From Clostridiales bacterium (GTDB taxonomy: Bacteria > Acidobacteriota > Aminicenantia > Aminicenantales > UBA8522): a stretch of DNA of 64,000 bases. The DNA lies in the NCBI GenBank assembly GCA_029907205.1, contig JARYMI010000009.1, forward strand, positions 19,672 through 83,671. The letters are read 5' to 3'. Positions within the stretch are counted from its first letter, which is position 1. Every line of letters starts with the position of its first letter. The notes below the pieces were generated by a model that had not been told where the DNA came from, made no database searches, and was given only the letters and a program-made list of their open reading frames with translations. Made by a program: the position numbers and the translations under genes. This document shows positions 34,099-42,280 of this stretch, one piece after another.

Positions 34099-36654
34099 TC
34101 AAAAGAAATTTCCGTATTTTTTTACGAATTCTTCGTGGGTCTTTTTCGCCTGGGCGACGATCTGCTTGAACCGCGCGTCATCCCGGAGATTTTTATAGCG
34201 AGGGTCATTGATCAGGCTAAGGTAGGGATAAGGCGTGCCTTCCGACATGTCCTTCTGAATCGCCCGGATGGCCTCATCTCTCATCCCCAGTAGAGAATAG
34301 ACGACTGTGCTTTGATCCAGAGCCAGGGCTTTCTCTTTCTCTCCCCTCGCCGCGAAGAGCTGCGCTTTGTATCCGGGAAGACGAAAGAAGCGAGGGTCGA
34401 TGCTCTCGAGATCGATGACGTATTTACCAGCCTCATCATATTTTCCGACCAGAATCATGTGTTCTGCGAGACGGCCGAGGCAAAAGGGGTTTCGGGGATT
34501 CAGGTTCAACGCCTCCTTCAAGTAAGCTTCGGCTTTCTCGAACTCGCCCAGTCCCTGATGGCACAATGCCAGGATAGTCCTCGAAAAAATATAGAACGGA
34601 GCGAGTTCGATGCTTTTTGACAAGAAGGGGATGGCCGTTTCGAACAGCCCGATTTCCACAAGGGAGTACCCAATCCCCACGAGAACCATATGACTATTCG
34701 GGCCTTTCTCGAGGGCGACCCGGTACTTTTCAAAAGCCTGGTCGAATTCGCCGCTGAGGAAATGATTGAATCCCTTGGCCAGGTTCGACCCGGAAAGCCC
34801 GGGGTCGAGCTGATACGCTTTTTCGCCGTTCACAAGGACCTGCCTCAGGTCCTCTTCTCTCTGTGTGAGCGTGTATCTATGCCAGTAAGCCCAGGCCAGC
34901 CCGAGGTAGGTCTGGGCGTAGTCGGGATCGATCGCCCGCGCCGCTTCAAACATCTCGAGGGACTTGACGAAATCCTCTTCCTGGTAGGTCAGGACGTACC
35001 TGCTGTTGATGTAGTACATGCCCTGGAGGTAGGTTTCATAAAGCTTCATGTTTTCCGGCCGACCGGCTTTGAGAGCTTCCGCCGAATCCACGCTCAGCTT
35101 GACTTTTAAGGAATCGGCGATGGCCTGTGAAATTTCGTCCTGGATGGCAAAAACGCCGGCCAGCTTCCGGTCGTATTTCGCCGACCAGATTTGAAAACCG
35201 CTTTCCGCATCGATGAGCTGGGCGTTGACCCGGATGGCCTCGCCTTCTCTCTGGATGCTTCCCTCGAGGATGTTCGCCACACCCAGTTCCCGGGCAATCT
35301 CTCTTACGGTCTTCTGGGTATTCCTGAAAAGGACGACCGAGGTGCGGGAGATAACCTTCAAATTGCTGATGCGGGAGAGTTGACCGATGATGTCCTCGGT
35401 CATCCCGTCGCACAAGTACTCCTGGTCCTTCCGGGGGCTCAGGTCGGCAAAGGGCAGGACGGCCACCGAGTTGGACCAGGGGCTCGAAATGGATGCCCCT
35501 GGCCTTGAAAGGGCAGCGGTTGATGGCGCGGCCGAGGGGGCGCCGTCTTCTTTTCTCGGAAGAACTTTGAGAAGGACAAACCCGATGAAAAGAACGGCCA
35601 GGAAAGCCGCCGCCGGGACAAGGAGTTTTTTCAGCTTGAAGGTGACGGTGATTTCTCTCGATGTCAATGGCTTGCGAGCGGCTGTCCTTTCGGCCGCCGG
35701 AATCCCCTTCTCGATGGCTCGAAGATCGGCGAGCAGTTCCTCAGCCGTCTGGTATCTTCGGGTCCGGTCTTTCTCCAGGCAGCGGAGGATCAAGCGATTG
35801 AGGTCCTCAGGAAGCAGGGGGTTATATGTCCTGGGCGGAGGCGGAGGTTCGCTCTTATGCTTCATGGCCACGCTGAGCGGCGTCTCGCCTTCAAACGGGA
35901 CGCGGCCGGTCACCATCTCGTAAAGCACGACCCCGAGAGAATAAATGTCCGAGCGGCGGTCGACTTCTCTGGCTTCGGCCTGCTCCGGGGACATGTACTC
36001 CGGCGTCCCGACCATGATCCCGGCGCCGGTGATTCCTTTTTCCTGGAGCGAGCGGGCGATCCCGAAGTCTAAGATGCGCACATTGCCATCCCGGTCGATC
36101 ATGATGTTTGAAGGCTTGAGGTCGCGGTGGACGATCCCAAGGCGGTGGGCCTCCGCGAGTCCCTCGCAGACTTGAATAGCGATGGACAGGGATTTTCCGA
36201 CTGGAACCTGGCCGAACCTGCGGATGGCGCTTCTCAAATCCTCTCCGGGAACATACTCCATGGTGATGAAGTGGGTCCCCTTCTCTTCCATGAGCTCGTA
36301 CATCCGGCCCACGGTGCGGTGGCTGATTCGACGCGCCGTCTTGAGCTCGTTCTGGAACCTTTCCAGGGTCCTGCGCTCCGCGGCGATCTCGGGTCGGATG
36401 AGCTTGAGCGCGACTTCCTCGTTGACCTTCGTATCAAGAGCCCGATAGACCCGGCCCATGCCGCCGCGCCCCAGCTCCTCAATGACCTGGTATCGGCCGG
36501 CAAACAGGAGGCCCGTTGTAAGCTCCTGGCCGTGCGTCTGAAGCGTTTCCGTCTGAGAATAAACGACGTCTTCAGGAGAGTGCAACTGTGTCCCGCACGT
36601 CCCGCAGAATCGGGTCGTATCGGAGTTTTCAGAACGGCACTGCGGACATATCAT
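34099..36654 (-). CDS. Zinc-ribbon Ser/Thr protein kinase with TolB-like and TPR domains
   Basis: An 851-residue membrane kinase. A zinc ribbon (CPQC at 3-6 and CGTC at 17-20) precedes the PknB-type kinase domain at about 53-320, with GRGGMGRVY, VALKLIRP, HRDLKPSNIM, DFG and GTPEYMSPEQA all present. One membrane helix lies near 345-365. Outside it are a TolB/FlgO-like domain (about 395-525, VAVLPFADLSP, then YLCDGMTEDIIGQL) and at least six TPR units up to about 810. This arrangement is common in Acidobacteria-type bacteria and links a periplasmic sensor to cytoplasmic phosphorylation. A TTGACT/TATTCT promoter lies directly upstream. Two related but broken loci follow at 37.6-41.2 kb. Confidence 0.88.
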   Translation of the reverse strand: MICPQCRSENSDTTRFCGTCGTQLHSPEDVVYSQTETLQTHGQELTTGLLFAGRYQVIEELGRGGMGRVYRALDTKVNEEVALKLIRPEIAAERRTLERFQNELKTARRISHRTVGRMYELMEEKGTHFITMEYVPGEDLRSAIRRFGQVPVGKSLSIAIQVCEGLAEAHRLGIVHRDLKPSNIMIDRDGNVRILDFGIARSLQEKGITGAGIMVGTPEYMSPEQAEAREVDRRSDIYSLGVVLYEMVTGRVPFEGETPLSVAMKHKSEPPPPPRTYNPLLPEDLNRLILRCLEKDRTRRYQTAEELLADLRAIEKGIPAAERTAARKPLTSREITVTFKLKKLLVPAAAFLAVLFIGFVLLKVLPRKEDGAPSAAPSTAALSRPGASISSPWSNSVAVLPFADLSPRKDQEYLCDGMTEDIIGQLSRISNLKVISRTSVVLFRNTQKTVREIARELGVANILEGSIQREGEAIRVNAQLIDAESGFQIWSAKYDRKLAGVFAIQDEISQAIADSLKVKLSVDSAEALKAGRPENMKLYETYLQGMYYINSRYVLTYQEEDFVKSLEMFEAARAIDPDYAQTYLGLAWAYWHRYTLTQREEDLRQVLVNGEKAYQLDPGLSGSNLAKGFNHFLSGEFDQAFEKYRVALEKGPNSHMVLVGIGYSLVEIGLFETAIPFLSKSIELAPFYIFSRTILALCHQGLGEFEKAEAYLKEALNLNPRNPFCLGRLAEHMILVGKYDEAGKYVIDLESIDPRFFRLPGYKAQLFAARGEKEKALALDQSTVVYSLLGMRDEAIRAIQKDMSEGTPYPYLSLINDPRYKNLRDDARFKQIVAQAKKTHEEFVKKYGNFF

Positions 36655-36683
36655 TCCTGCGATATCTCCCTTTTCTCGGAAAA

Positions 36684-36712
36684 AGAATATCAGTGCGAGT
36701 GCTGAAAGTCAA
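36684..36712 (-). promoter_or_regulatory. Promoter of the intact kinase gene
   Basis: On the minus strand TTGACT (36712-36707) and TATTCT (36689-36684) are separated by 17 bases; an AGGA ribosome site and the ATG follow. Confidence 0.5.
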
Positions 36713-36730
36713 ATCATCGCCGCGCCTGCC

Positions 36731-36985
36731 TCACGACGATCCGCGAAGAAAGTCCGGAAGGAACTTGCCAAGGAATTCCGCGGGAGAAAGGACCGGGAAC
36801 GGAAGCGATCCCCGCCGGATATCCTCGATCTTGATAATCCGGGGCGTAACAAGAAGAGAATCTCCGACGGGAATGATTGTTACGCTCTGGCCTTCATCCA
36901 GGTATCCCGCTTCCCGGATTTTTTTGGGGATGGTCAACTGTCCGCGCGACTTGACCTCACCCGAATAGGGCTTCGCGTCTTCCAT
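36731..36985 (-). CDS. AbrB/MazE/SpoVT-type swapped-hairpin DNA-binding protein (orphan antitoxin-like)
   Basis: An 84-residue protein. Residues about 10-50 form the swapped-hairpin fold (VKSRGQLTIPKKIREAGYLD, then EGQSVTIIPVGDSLLVTP). Such proteins are usually antitoxins that repress their own operon. No toxin gene follows: the next gene downstream is the kinase, in the same direction. A perfect 10-bp inverted repeat lies just upstream of the ATG as a likely operator. Confidence 0.72.
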   Translation of the reverse strand: MEDAKPYSGEVKSRGQLTIPKKIREAGYLDEGQSVTIIPVGDSLLVTPRIIKIEDIRRGSLPFPVLSPAEFLGKFLPDFLRGSS

Positions 36986-37007
36986 CAGCCGATTGCCTTA
37001 TGAATCT

Positions 37008-37035
37008 GATTTCAGAATATTCGATTTCTGAAATC
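37008..37035. promoter_or_regulatory. Perfect inverted repeat upstream of the AbrB-like gene
   Basis: GATTTCAGAA (37008-37017) and TTCTGAAATC (37026-37035) are separated by eight bases. There is no T-run, so it is more like a protein-binding operator than a terminator. It lies between the AbrB-like start and the vapC remnant. Confidence 0.5.
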
Positions 37036-37051
37036 GCGCCAAGAGTTTTTT

Positions 37052-37123
37052 CTAAAGCCTTAGCTCCAGGTTCATACGGTGATATAAAACGAGGTTGGTG
37101 TCGACAAAAATTCTATCGGCCAT
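37052..37123 (-). pseudogene. Truncated PIN-domain toxin remnant (vapC-like)
   Basis: The ATG at 37123 overlaps the end of the ribbon-helix-helix gene. The 23 residues contain DRIFVDTNLVLY, the first strand of a PIN nuclease with its catalytic aspartate, and then hit a stop at 37054-37052. The rest of the toxin is missing, so the module is inactive. Confidence 0.6.
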
Positions 37124-37400
37124 AGAGTTCCTCGCACCTGGGATACCTGGCGCCCCGCTTCCTGATCTTTAAAGGCTTCTGGGAAAGATACTCCCGCTGA
37201 GCCTGGTCGTATTTTTTGCTGTCCAGCATCTTCTCGCGGAGCATTTCACCGACCAGGCGCGAAACGCTGGTGTTGAGCTCGGCGGCCCGGATTCTCGCCC
37301 AGCGAGCGACATCATCGTCAAGAGTGATGGTCACGTTTTTCTTAACACTAGAATGGTGTATCACGATTCTTGTGTCAATAGCTCTATGGGCTGGTTTCAT
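37113..37400 (-). CDS. Ribbon-helix-helix antitoxin-like protein
   Basis: A 95-residue protein. After a leader of about 19 residues, KKNVTITLDDDVARWARIRA, then AELNTSVSRLVGEML, is a typical ribbon-helix-helix DNA-binding domain (VapB/CopG type). The C-terminal 35 residues are basic and would bind the toxin. Its stop overlaps the start of a PIN-domain fragment only 23 codons long, so the antitoxin has outlived its toxin. The first ATG has no clear ribosome site, and a GTG at residue 13 is an alternative start. Confidence 0.68.
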   Translation of the reverse strand: MKPAHRAIDTRIVIHHSSVKKNVTITLDDDVARWARIRAAELNTSVSRLVGEMLREKMLDSKKYDQAQREYLSQKPLKIRKRGARYPRCEELYGR

Positions 37401-37558
37401 GAGATCAAAGTATGGGACGCTGGAGAAAGAGAATTTTTATCACTCGGCATTCTTGATATTTTTATAATAGCCTTTCTCCTAAGCTGCATCTGATTTAGAT
37501 TGACTATCTCCCCCATTCCTTGATACCCTTTAGCCACGCCTGATAAAAGGGACGAAAA

Positions 37559-40287
37559 GTGGCCGTCAAGTGCCCGAAGTGCGATTTTGAGAATCGAGAG
37601 ACCCTAAAGTTCTGCGCCGAATGCGGGACGCAGTTGGCTAAGCCCAAGGACATCCGTCCTGAGGTCACAGAGACTCTTCAAGCGGCTATCAGCGAGCTGA
37701 CCACCGGCTCAACTTTCGCCGGCCGCTACCGGGTCATCGAGGAGCTCGGCAAGGGGGGAATGGGCCAGATATACAAAGTGCTTGACGCCGAGGTCAAGGA
37801 AAAGGTCGCTCTGAAAATCCTCAAGCCCGAAATCGCCTCCGACGAAGAGACCATCGAGCGCTTCCGGAACGAGCTCCGGTTCGCCCGCAAGATCTCCCAC
37901 AAGAACGTCTGCCGCATGTACGACCTCAACCGCGAGCAGGGCACCCAGTTCATCACCATGGAGTATGTCGAAGGGGAGAACCTCAAGAGCCTGATGAGGC
38001 GGATCGGGCAGTTCTCCATCGGAAAGGCCGTCAGCGTCGCCCGCCAGGTTTGCGAGGGACTGGCCGAGGCGCATCATCTGGGAGTGGTCCACCGCGACCT
38101 CAAGCCGCAGAACATCATGATCGACAACGACGGCAACGTCCGGATCATGGATTTCGGGATCGCCCGCTCGCTCAAGGGAAAAGGGATTACGGACGCCAGA
38201 GTGATGATCGGGACGCCGGAATACATGTCCCCGGAGCAGGTGGACGGCACGGAGGCGGACGGGAGGGCGGACATATACGCCCTTGGGGTGGTTCTCTACG
38301 AAATGCTAACGGGCAAGGTCCCATTCGAGGGGGACACGGCTCTAAGCGTCGCCCTGAAACAGAAGACGGAGATGCCTCATGACCCGCGCGAGCTCAACCC
38401 GTAGATCCCGGAGAGCCTCAGCGCTCTCATCCTGAGATGCCTGGAGAAGGATAAAGCAAAAAGGTATCAGACCGTCGAGGAGCTCATCGCCGACCTGAAA
38501 AAAGCCGAATTGGGGCTTACCCCGACATCCGGCATCTTGAGGCCGGCATCATTGGCCAGGCCGAAGCGCAAGAGAACAATCATTGCCGCTGCGACGGCGG
38601 TCATCGTGTTGGCCGTCGCCGCCGGGGCGTTTTTTGTCGTCAGGTCGAGCCGTCTGGATGTCAATCCCAACAGGGTCTTGGTCGCTCCCTTTGAAAATAA
38701 GACGGGAGATCCTTCTCTCGATTCGATCGGCAGTTGGGCTGCCGACTGGATCGCCCAGGGGATTTCCCAGGCCGCCCAAATCGAGGTCGTCCCCGGCCTG
38801 GCCGCCCAGGAATCCTTCAGGACCGTGGAAAGAGAGAGCGGCAAGCTCCAGGGGATGAAAAAGCTTCGGGCGCTGGCCAGGGAAACAAGAGCCGGCACCG
38901 TTGTGGCGGGGTCCTATTACCTCCAGGGAGACAACCTTCAGTTCCAGGCGAATATCATGGACGTAAAGAACGGAAACTGCTTTATGCCTTGCCCTCCGTA
39001 ACAGGCCAAAAAGACAATCCCAATGAGGCCGTCGAAACTCTCCAGCAGCGCACCATGGGCGCCATCGCGACTTATTATGCTATTCAGACGGGAGGCTTTG
39101 TCACAATTTCTCCGCCCACCTTTGAAGCTTATCAGGAATATTTGAGAGGGATAGAGCTTTTTGGCAAGGACTATTCACAGGCTCTCGAGCATCTGGGCAA
39201 GGCCGAAGAACTGGACCCGGCATTTCTCTTGCCAAAGACAATAATCGCAACCGCATACTCCAATCAAGGGAATTATGAGAAAGCCAGAGAAATCCTTGAA
39301 GAGTTGAACCAAAAAAAGACGCAGCTTGACCCGCTCACTCGACTGAGCGTCGATGCCAGGATGGCAAGCCTGCGGGGCCAGAATGAAGAAGCGCTGCGCT
39401 ATTCCCGCCAGTTAGCCAGCCTGGCGCCGAATGTCGGAACGACGCGTTATCTTATCGGCCTCTATGAGCTCAGGCTGAACCGGCCGCAAAAGACCATTAA
39501 AGAATTCTCAAAGTTCAATGAAAGGAACCGCGAGATCTCACGGTGGGGGTCAGGAAGCTGGCTTTTCGACGTCTGGGCAGAAGCTTATCATATACTGGGG
39601 AATTTCAAAAAAGAGCTCGAAGTCGCAAAGAAGGGAGAGAAATATTATCCGGAAGAGGTCAGGTTTTTGGCCGTCGAGGCCAGGAGTTTTGCGGCCCAAG
39701 GAAAAATTGACAAGCTCAGGGAAGTGATCGAGAGAAGTCTGACCACGACCTCCCCGACAACGACGCCGGCCGACGTCATGGTTGAAGGGGCGAGTGAGCT
39801 TCGCGCCCATGGGAATAAGGAAGAGGCGATCAAAATGGCCGGAGAGGCGGTGGAATGGTACAAAGCGAGATCTGCTGAAGAAGCCGCCAAAGAGATAAAT
39901 CGATACGATCTGGCAGGGGCACTCTATCTCGCGGAACGCTGGGGGGAAGCGCAAGCGATATTCGAAGCGCTCCTGGCAGCGAAGCCGGATAATATTTCTT
40001 ACAAAGGCAACCTGGGGACAATTGCCGCCCGGCTTGGCGATAGAGAAAAAGCCCTCCGGATTTCCGATGAACTCAAAGCCCTCACCAAACCCTATCTATT
40101 CGGCGATCACGCCTATTGGCGGGCCTGCATCGCTTCCCTCCTCGGCGATAAAGAACAAGCGGTCGCCCTGCTCAGGGAGTCATTCGCCCAGGGAGGAACA
40201 TACGGCGTCTATCTCCACCGCGACATGGACCTCGAGCCCCTCCGCGATTACCCGCCCTTTCAGGGATTGATCAAACCCAAGGGCTGA
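37559..40287 (+). pseudogene. Second kinase-TPR gene, broken by a stop and a frameshift
   Basis: A paralogue of the intact kinase at 34099-36654. From the GTG at 37559 it encodes the zinc ribbon (CPKC, then CAEC) and the kinase core (GKGGMGQIY, VALKILKP, HRDLKPQNIM, DFG, GTPEYMSPEQ). At 38402 an in-frame TAG interrupts NP-IPESLSALILRCLEKD, where a CAG codon would restore it. The same frame continues through a membrane helix (near 38580-38640) and a TolB-like region to a TAA at 38999. Near 38970-38985 an extra base shifts the frame, and the next frame carries LLYALPSVTGQ and TPR repeats to 40287. A repaired product would be about 909 residues. It is either a decaying gene or one with sequencing errors; two independent lesions favour decay. 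Confidence 0.8.
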
Positions 40288-40305
40288 CAGAAAGCCAGAA
40301 ATCCC

Positions 40306-40344
40306 TTGACACCCGGTCTTAATATGGTACTATATAAAGACCGG
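40306..40344 (+). promoter_or_regulatory. Promoter and palindromic operator of the Phd-ParE module
   Basis: TTGACA at 40306-40311 is followed by a 32-base near-palindrome, CCGGTCTT (40313-40320) to AAGACCGG (40337-40344), that covers the likely -10 region (ACTATA/TATATA near 40329-40336). This placement fits autorepression by the antitoxin. The GGAGGTGAG ribosome site begins inside the right arm. Confidence 0.65.
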
Positions 40345-40354
40345 AGGTGAGAGC

Positions 40355-40636
40355 ATGAATATCAGAGAAGACATCAAATCCATCACCTATCTCAAATCGA
40401 GAGCGGCTGATTTGCTCAAACAGATCAATTCCACTCGTCGTCCCGTAGTGATTACTCAGAATGGAGAACCTAAAGCCGTGTTACAAGACCCTAAGAGCTA
40501 TGAGAACATGAGAAACGCCATTGGGCTGTTGAAATTGATCTCCCAGGGTGAAGAAGATCTTAAGAAAGGAAGGTCAAAATCTCAAGAGGACGTTTTCGCC
40601 AATCTTGAGAACAAGTTGAAAAAAAGAACGAAATGA
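40355..40636 (+). CDS. Phd/YefM-family antitoxin
   Basis: A 93-residue antitoxin. ITYLKSRAADLLKQINSTRR, then PVVITQNGEPKAVLQDPKSY, is the Phd/YefM DNA-binding fold; the charged C-terminal third would wrap the toxin. A strong ribosome site precedes the ATG. The stop overlaps the toxin start (ATGA). Expression is probably autoregulated through the palindrome at 40313-40344. Confidence 0.85.
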   Translation: MNIREDIKSITYLKSRAADLLKQINSTRRPVVITQNGEPKAVLQDPKSYENMRNAIGLLKLISQGEEDLKKGRSKSQEDVFANLENKLKKRTK

Positions 40637-40971
40637 AAAAAACATATGAGGTCATATGGGCCGAGAGCGCAGAGAAAGATCTCATAAGCATAATAGATTA
40701 TATTTCTATAGACAGTCCCTTTGTGGCTCACGAAAAATTTAAAGAGATTCAAACGAAAGCATCAAACCTTAAAATCTATCCTGAGAGAGGTCGCATCGTC
40801 CGCGAATTGCAGGAACAGGGGATCATCCAGTATCGCGAGTTAATCATTTCGCCCTGGAGAATCATCTACAGAATATCGGAAAAGAAGGTTTATGTTTTAT
40901 CCGTGCTGGATTCACGGCGGAACGTTGAAGATATCCTCTTGGGAAGGTTCATAAATCCAAAGCCCCAATAA
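40633..40971 (+). CDS. RelE/ParE-family toxin
   Basis: A 112-residue toxin coupled to the Phd/YefM antitoxin by an ATGA overlap. The fold is recognised from YEVIWAESAEKDLISIIDYI, then NLKIYPERGRIVRELQ, then YRELIISPWRIIYRI, and a C-terminal VLDSRRNVEDIL. The family either cleaves ribosome-bound mRNA (RelE) or inhibits gyrase (ParE); the R-E-L-I-x-x-P-x-R-I-I-Y segment favours the ParE branch. A kinase-gene fragment begins one base before its last base. Confidence 0.85.
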   Translation: MKKTYEVIWAESAEKDLISIIDYISIDSPFVAHEKFKEIQTKASNLKIYPERGRIVRELQEQGIIQYRELIISPWRIIYRISEKKVYVLSVLDSRRNVEDILLGRFINPKPQ

Positions 40972-41217
40972 TGTCTGCGGGATGTTTGATATCGGCGATT
41001 CCGAAGGCACCCACTTCATCACCATGGAATATGTCGGCGGCGAAGACCTGAAGAGCATGATCCGGATGGCGAGAATATCGCTATTATTCTAGATGCCCCC
41101 TGTTTGAAAATATCCGCGACGATGAGAGGTTCAAGCGAATTATGGACGACGCCAAAGCCAGGGTTGCCGAAATGCGCCGCCGCGTCGAACAAATGGAGCG
41201 GTCAAGCTCGAAATAAC
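40970..41217 (+). pseudogene. Third kinase-TPR locus, only the ends remain
   Basis: The first part, in frame from 40970, reads NVCGMFDIGDSEGTHFITME, then YVGGEDLKSMIR. It aligns with the kinase segment NVCRMYDLNREQGTQFITME of the neighbouring paralogue and stops at a TAG near 41091. A second segment in another frame reads PLFENIRDDERFKRIMDDAK, a typical tail of these TPR kinases, ending at TAA 41215-41217. The roughly 2.3 kb between them is deleted. It shows that the Phd-ParE module now sits next to, or within, a former kinase array. Confidence 0.65.
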
Positions 41218-41311
41218 TCAACTTGACATCCTATCAAACGGCGATTTAACATCCCGGACGATAGTGAGGCAAAATCGGCGGGCATAGGATTCCTTATCAG
41301 TTCATTCCCTA

Positions 41312-41348
41312 TTGACAATTTCCTTGCATTGTTTTATATTCCTTGCAT
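41312..41348 (+). promoter_or_regulatory. Promoter of the MazE/VapC module, predicted leaderless
   Basis: TTGACA (41312-41317) and TATATT (41335-41340) are 17 bases apart. The start codon ATG is at 41347, exactly where transcription is expected to begin. The direct repeat TTCCTTGCAT occurs at 41320-41329 and 41339-41348 (19-base period), a likely binding site for the antitoxin. Confidence 0.6.
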
Positions 41349-41655
41349 GATAGCGACATCCAAGGTAACAAAAAAGAACCAGACGACGCTTCCCAAGGCC
41401 GTTATCAATGCTCTGGGCATCAAGCCGGCCGACCGGATATTCTATGAGATCGAGGAAGGAAAGGTCATCCTCCATGTAAAGACGGAGCGGCTCGTTGATC
41501 TGAAGGGAAAGTTCAAACATTTCGGCCGGAAACCCCGCTACCCCGTCTCGGTCGAGCAGATGCATGAAGCGGTCATAGACGCCGTAGCTGAGAAGGAGGC
41601 CGGGTACGTAAGACGTAAAAATAAGGCGGGCGGGCGCAAAGCGAGGCAATCGTGA
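41347..41655 (+). CDS. AbrB/MazE-type antitoxin
   Basis: A 102-residue antitoxin. The swapped-hairpin domain is at the N-terminus (MIATSKVTKKNQTTLPKAVI, then NALGIKPADRIFYEIEEGKV). The ATG at 41347 is preferred over an upstream in-frame start because it begins the domain exactly and coincides with the predicted transcription start. The basic C-terminus likely contacts the toxin. The stop overlaps the GTG of the PIN toxin (GTGA). Confidence 0.8.
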   Translation: MIATSKVTKKNQTTLPKAVINALGIKPADRIFYEIEEGKVILHVKTERLVDLKGKFKHFGRKPRYPVSVEQMHEAVIDAVAEKEAGYVRRKNKAGGRKARQS

Positions 41656-42047
41656 TCGCTCTCGATACGAATGTCCTGGTCCGCTTGATCACCGAAGACG
41701 ACCCGGTCCAAGCTCGCGGGATTGAGACATTTTTAAAAAACACGGAAGGCCCGTTCTTCATCCCTGACATCGTCTTGGCAGAGCTGGCCTGGGTTTTGCA
41801 GCGGCGCTATGCGTTTGCGCGTCCCGAGGTCGGCAGCATCCTGCTCGCCCTTGTCAATCGCCGCGACGTCGTGTTCGAGGACGAAGAGCGAGTCCGGACC
41901 GCCGTCCGCGGATTTGTCGAGGGATTGGACCTGGCCGACGCATTGATCATGGGAATTGTCCGGGCGGCGGGATGCGATCGACTAGCCAGTTTCGATGATG
42001 CCTTGAAGACGAAAGCCCCCGGCTTTATTGTCCGGCCGGAATCCTGA
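41652..42047 (+). CDS. PIN-domain ribonuclease toxin (VapC-type)
   Basis: A 131-residue protein. MIALDTNVLVRLITEDDPVQ gives the first catalytic aspartate (D5) with N7. E44 in DIVLAELAWVL, D93 and D96 in GLDLADALIMG and the final D-x-x-D segment (SFDDALK) complete the acidic site. Such toxins cleave tRNA or rRNA. The GTG start overlaps the antitoxin stop. Unlike the vapC fragment at 37.1 kb this copy is intact. Confidence 0.85.
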   Translation: MIALDTNVLVRLITEDDPVQARGIETFLKNTEGPFFIPDIVLAELAWVLQRRYAFARPEVGSILLALVNRRDVVFEDEERVRTAVRGFVEGLDLADALIMGIVRAAGCDRLASFDDALKTKAPGFIVRPES

Positions 42048-42146
42048 GAGGATTCGATTTCCTTCCCGCCAGCTGTCCTTCTGATGGCCGCCGAGATTTA
42101 GAATAAGCCTTTTGATTTACCTTTTAAATTGGAAAAGAATCACGGC

Positions 42147-42222
42147 TGGCAGCGCTACGGGGATTCGAACCCCGGTCTGATGGCTGAGAACCACCTGTCC
42201 TGGGCCTCTAGACGATAGCGCC
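42147..42222 (-). tRNA. tRNA-Glu (anticodon CTC)
   Basis: Read on the minus strand: acceptor GGCGCTA/TAGCGCT, anticodon stem GGTGG/CCATC with loop TTCTCAG giving CTC, T-arm GGGG-TTCGAAT-CCCC, discriminator G and an encoded CCA (42149-42147). The gene is 76 bases in all. Confidence 0.92.
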
Positions 42223-42280
42223 GAGACCGCTAAAATAGCAGATTCCCTCGGAGAAATCAACGCTTGGGGTCCTTGAAATC

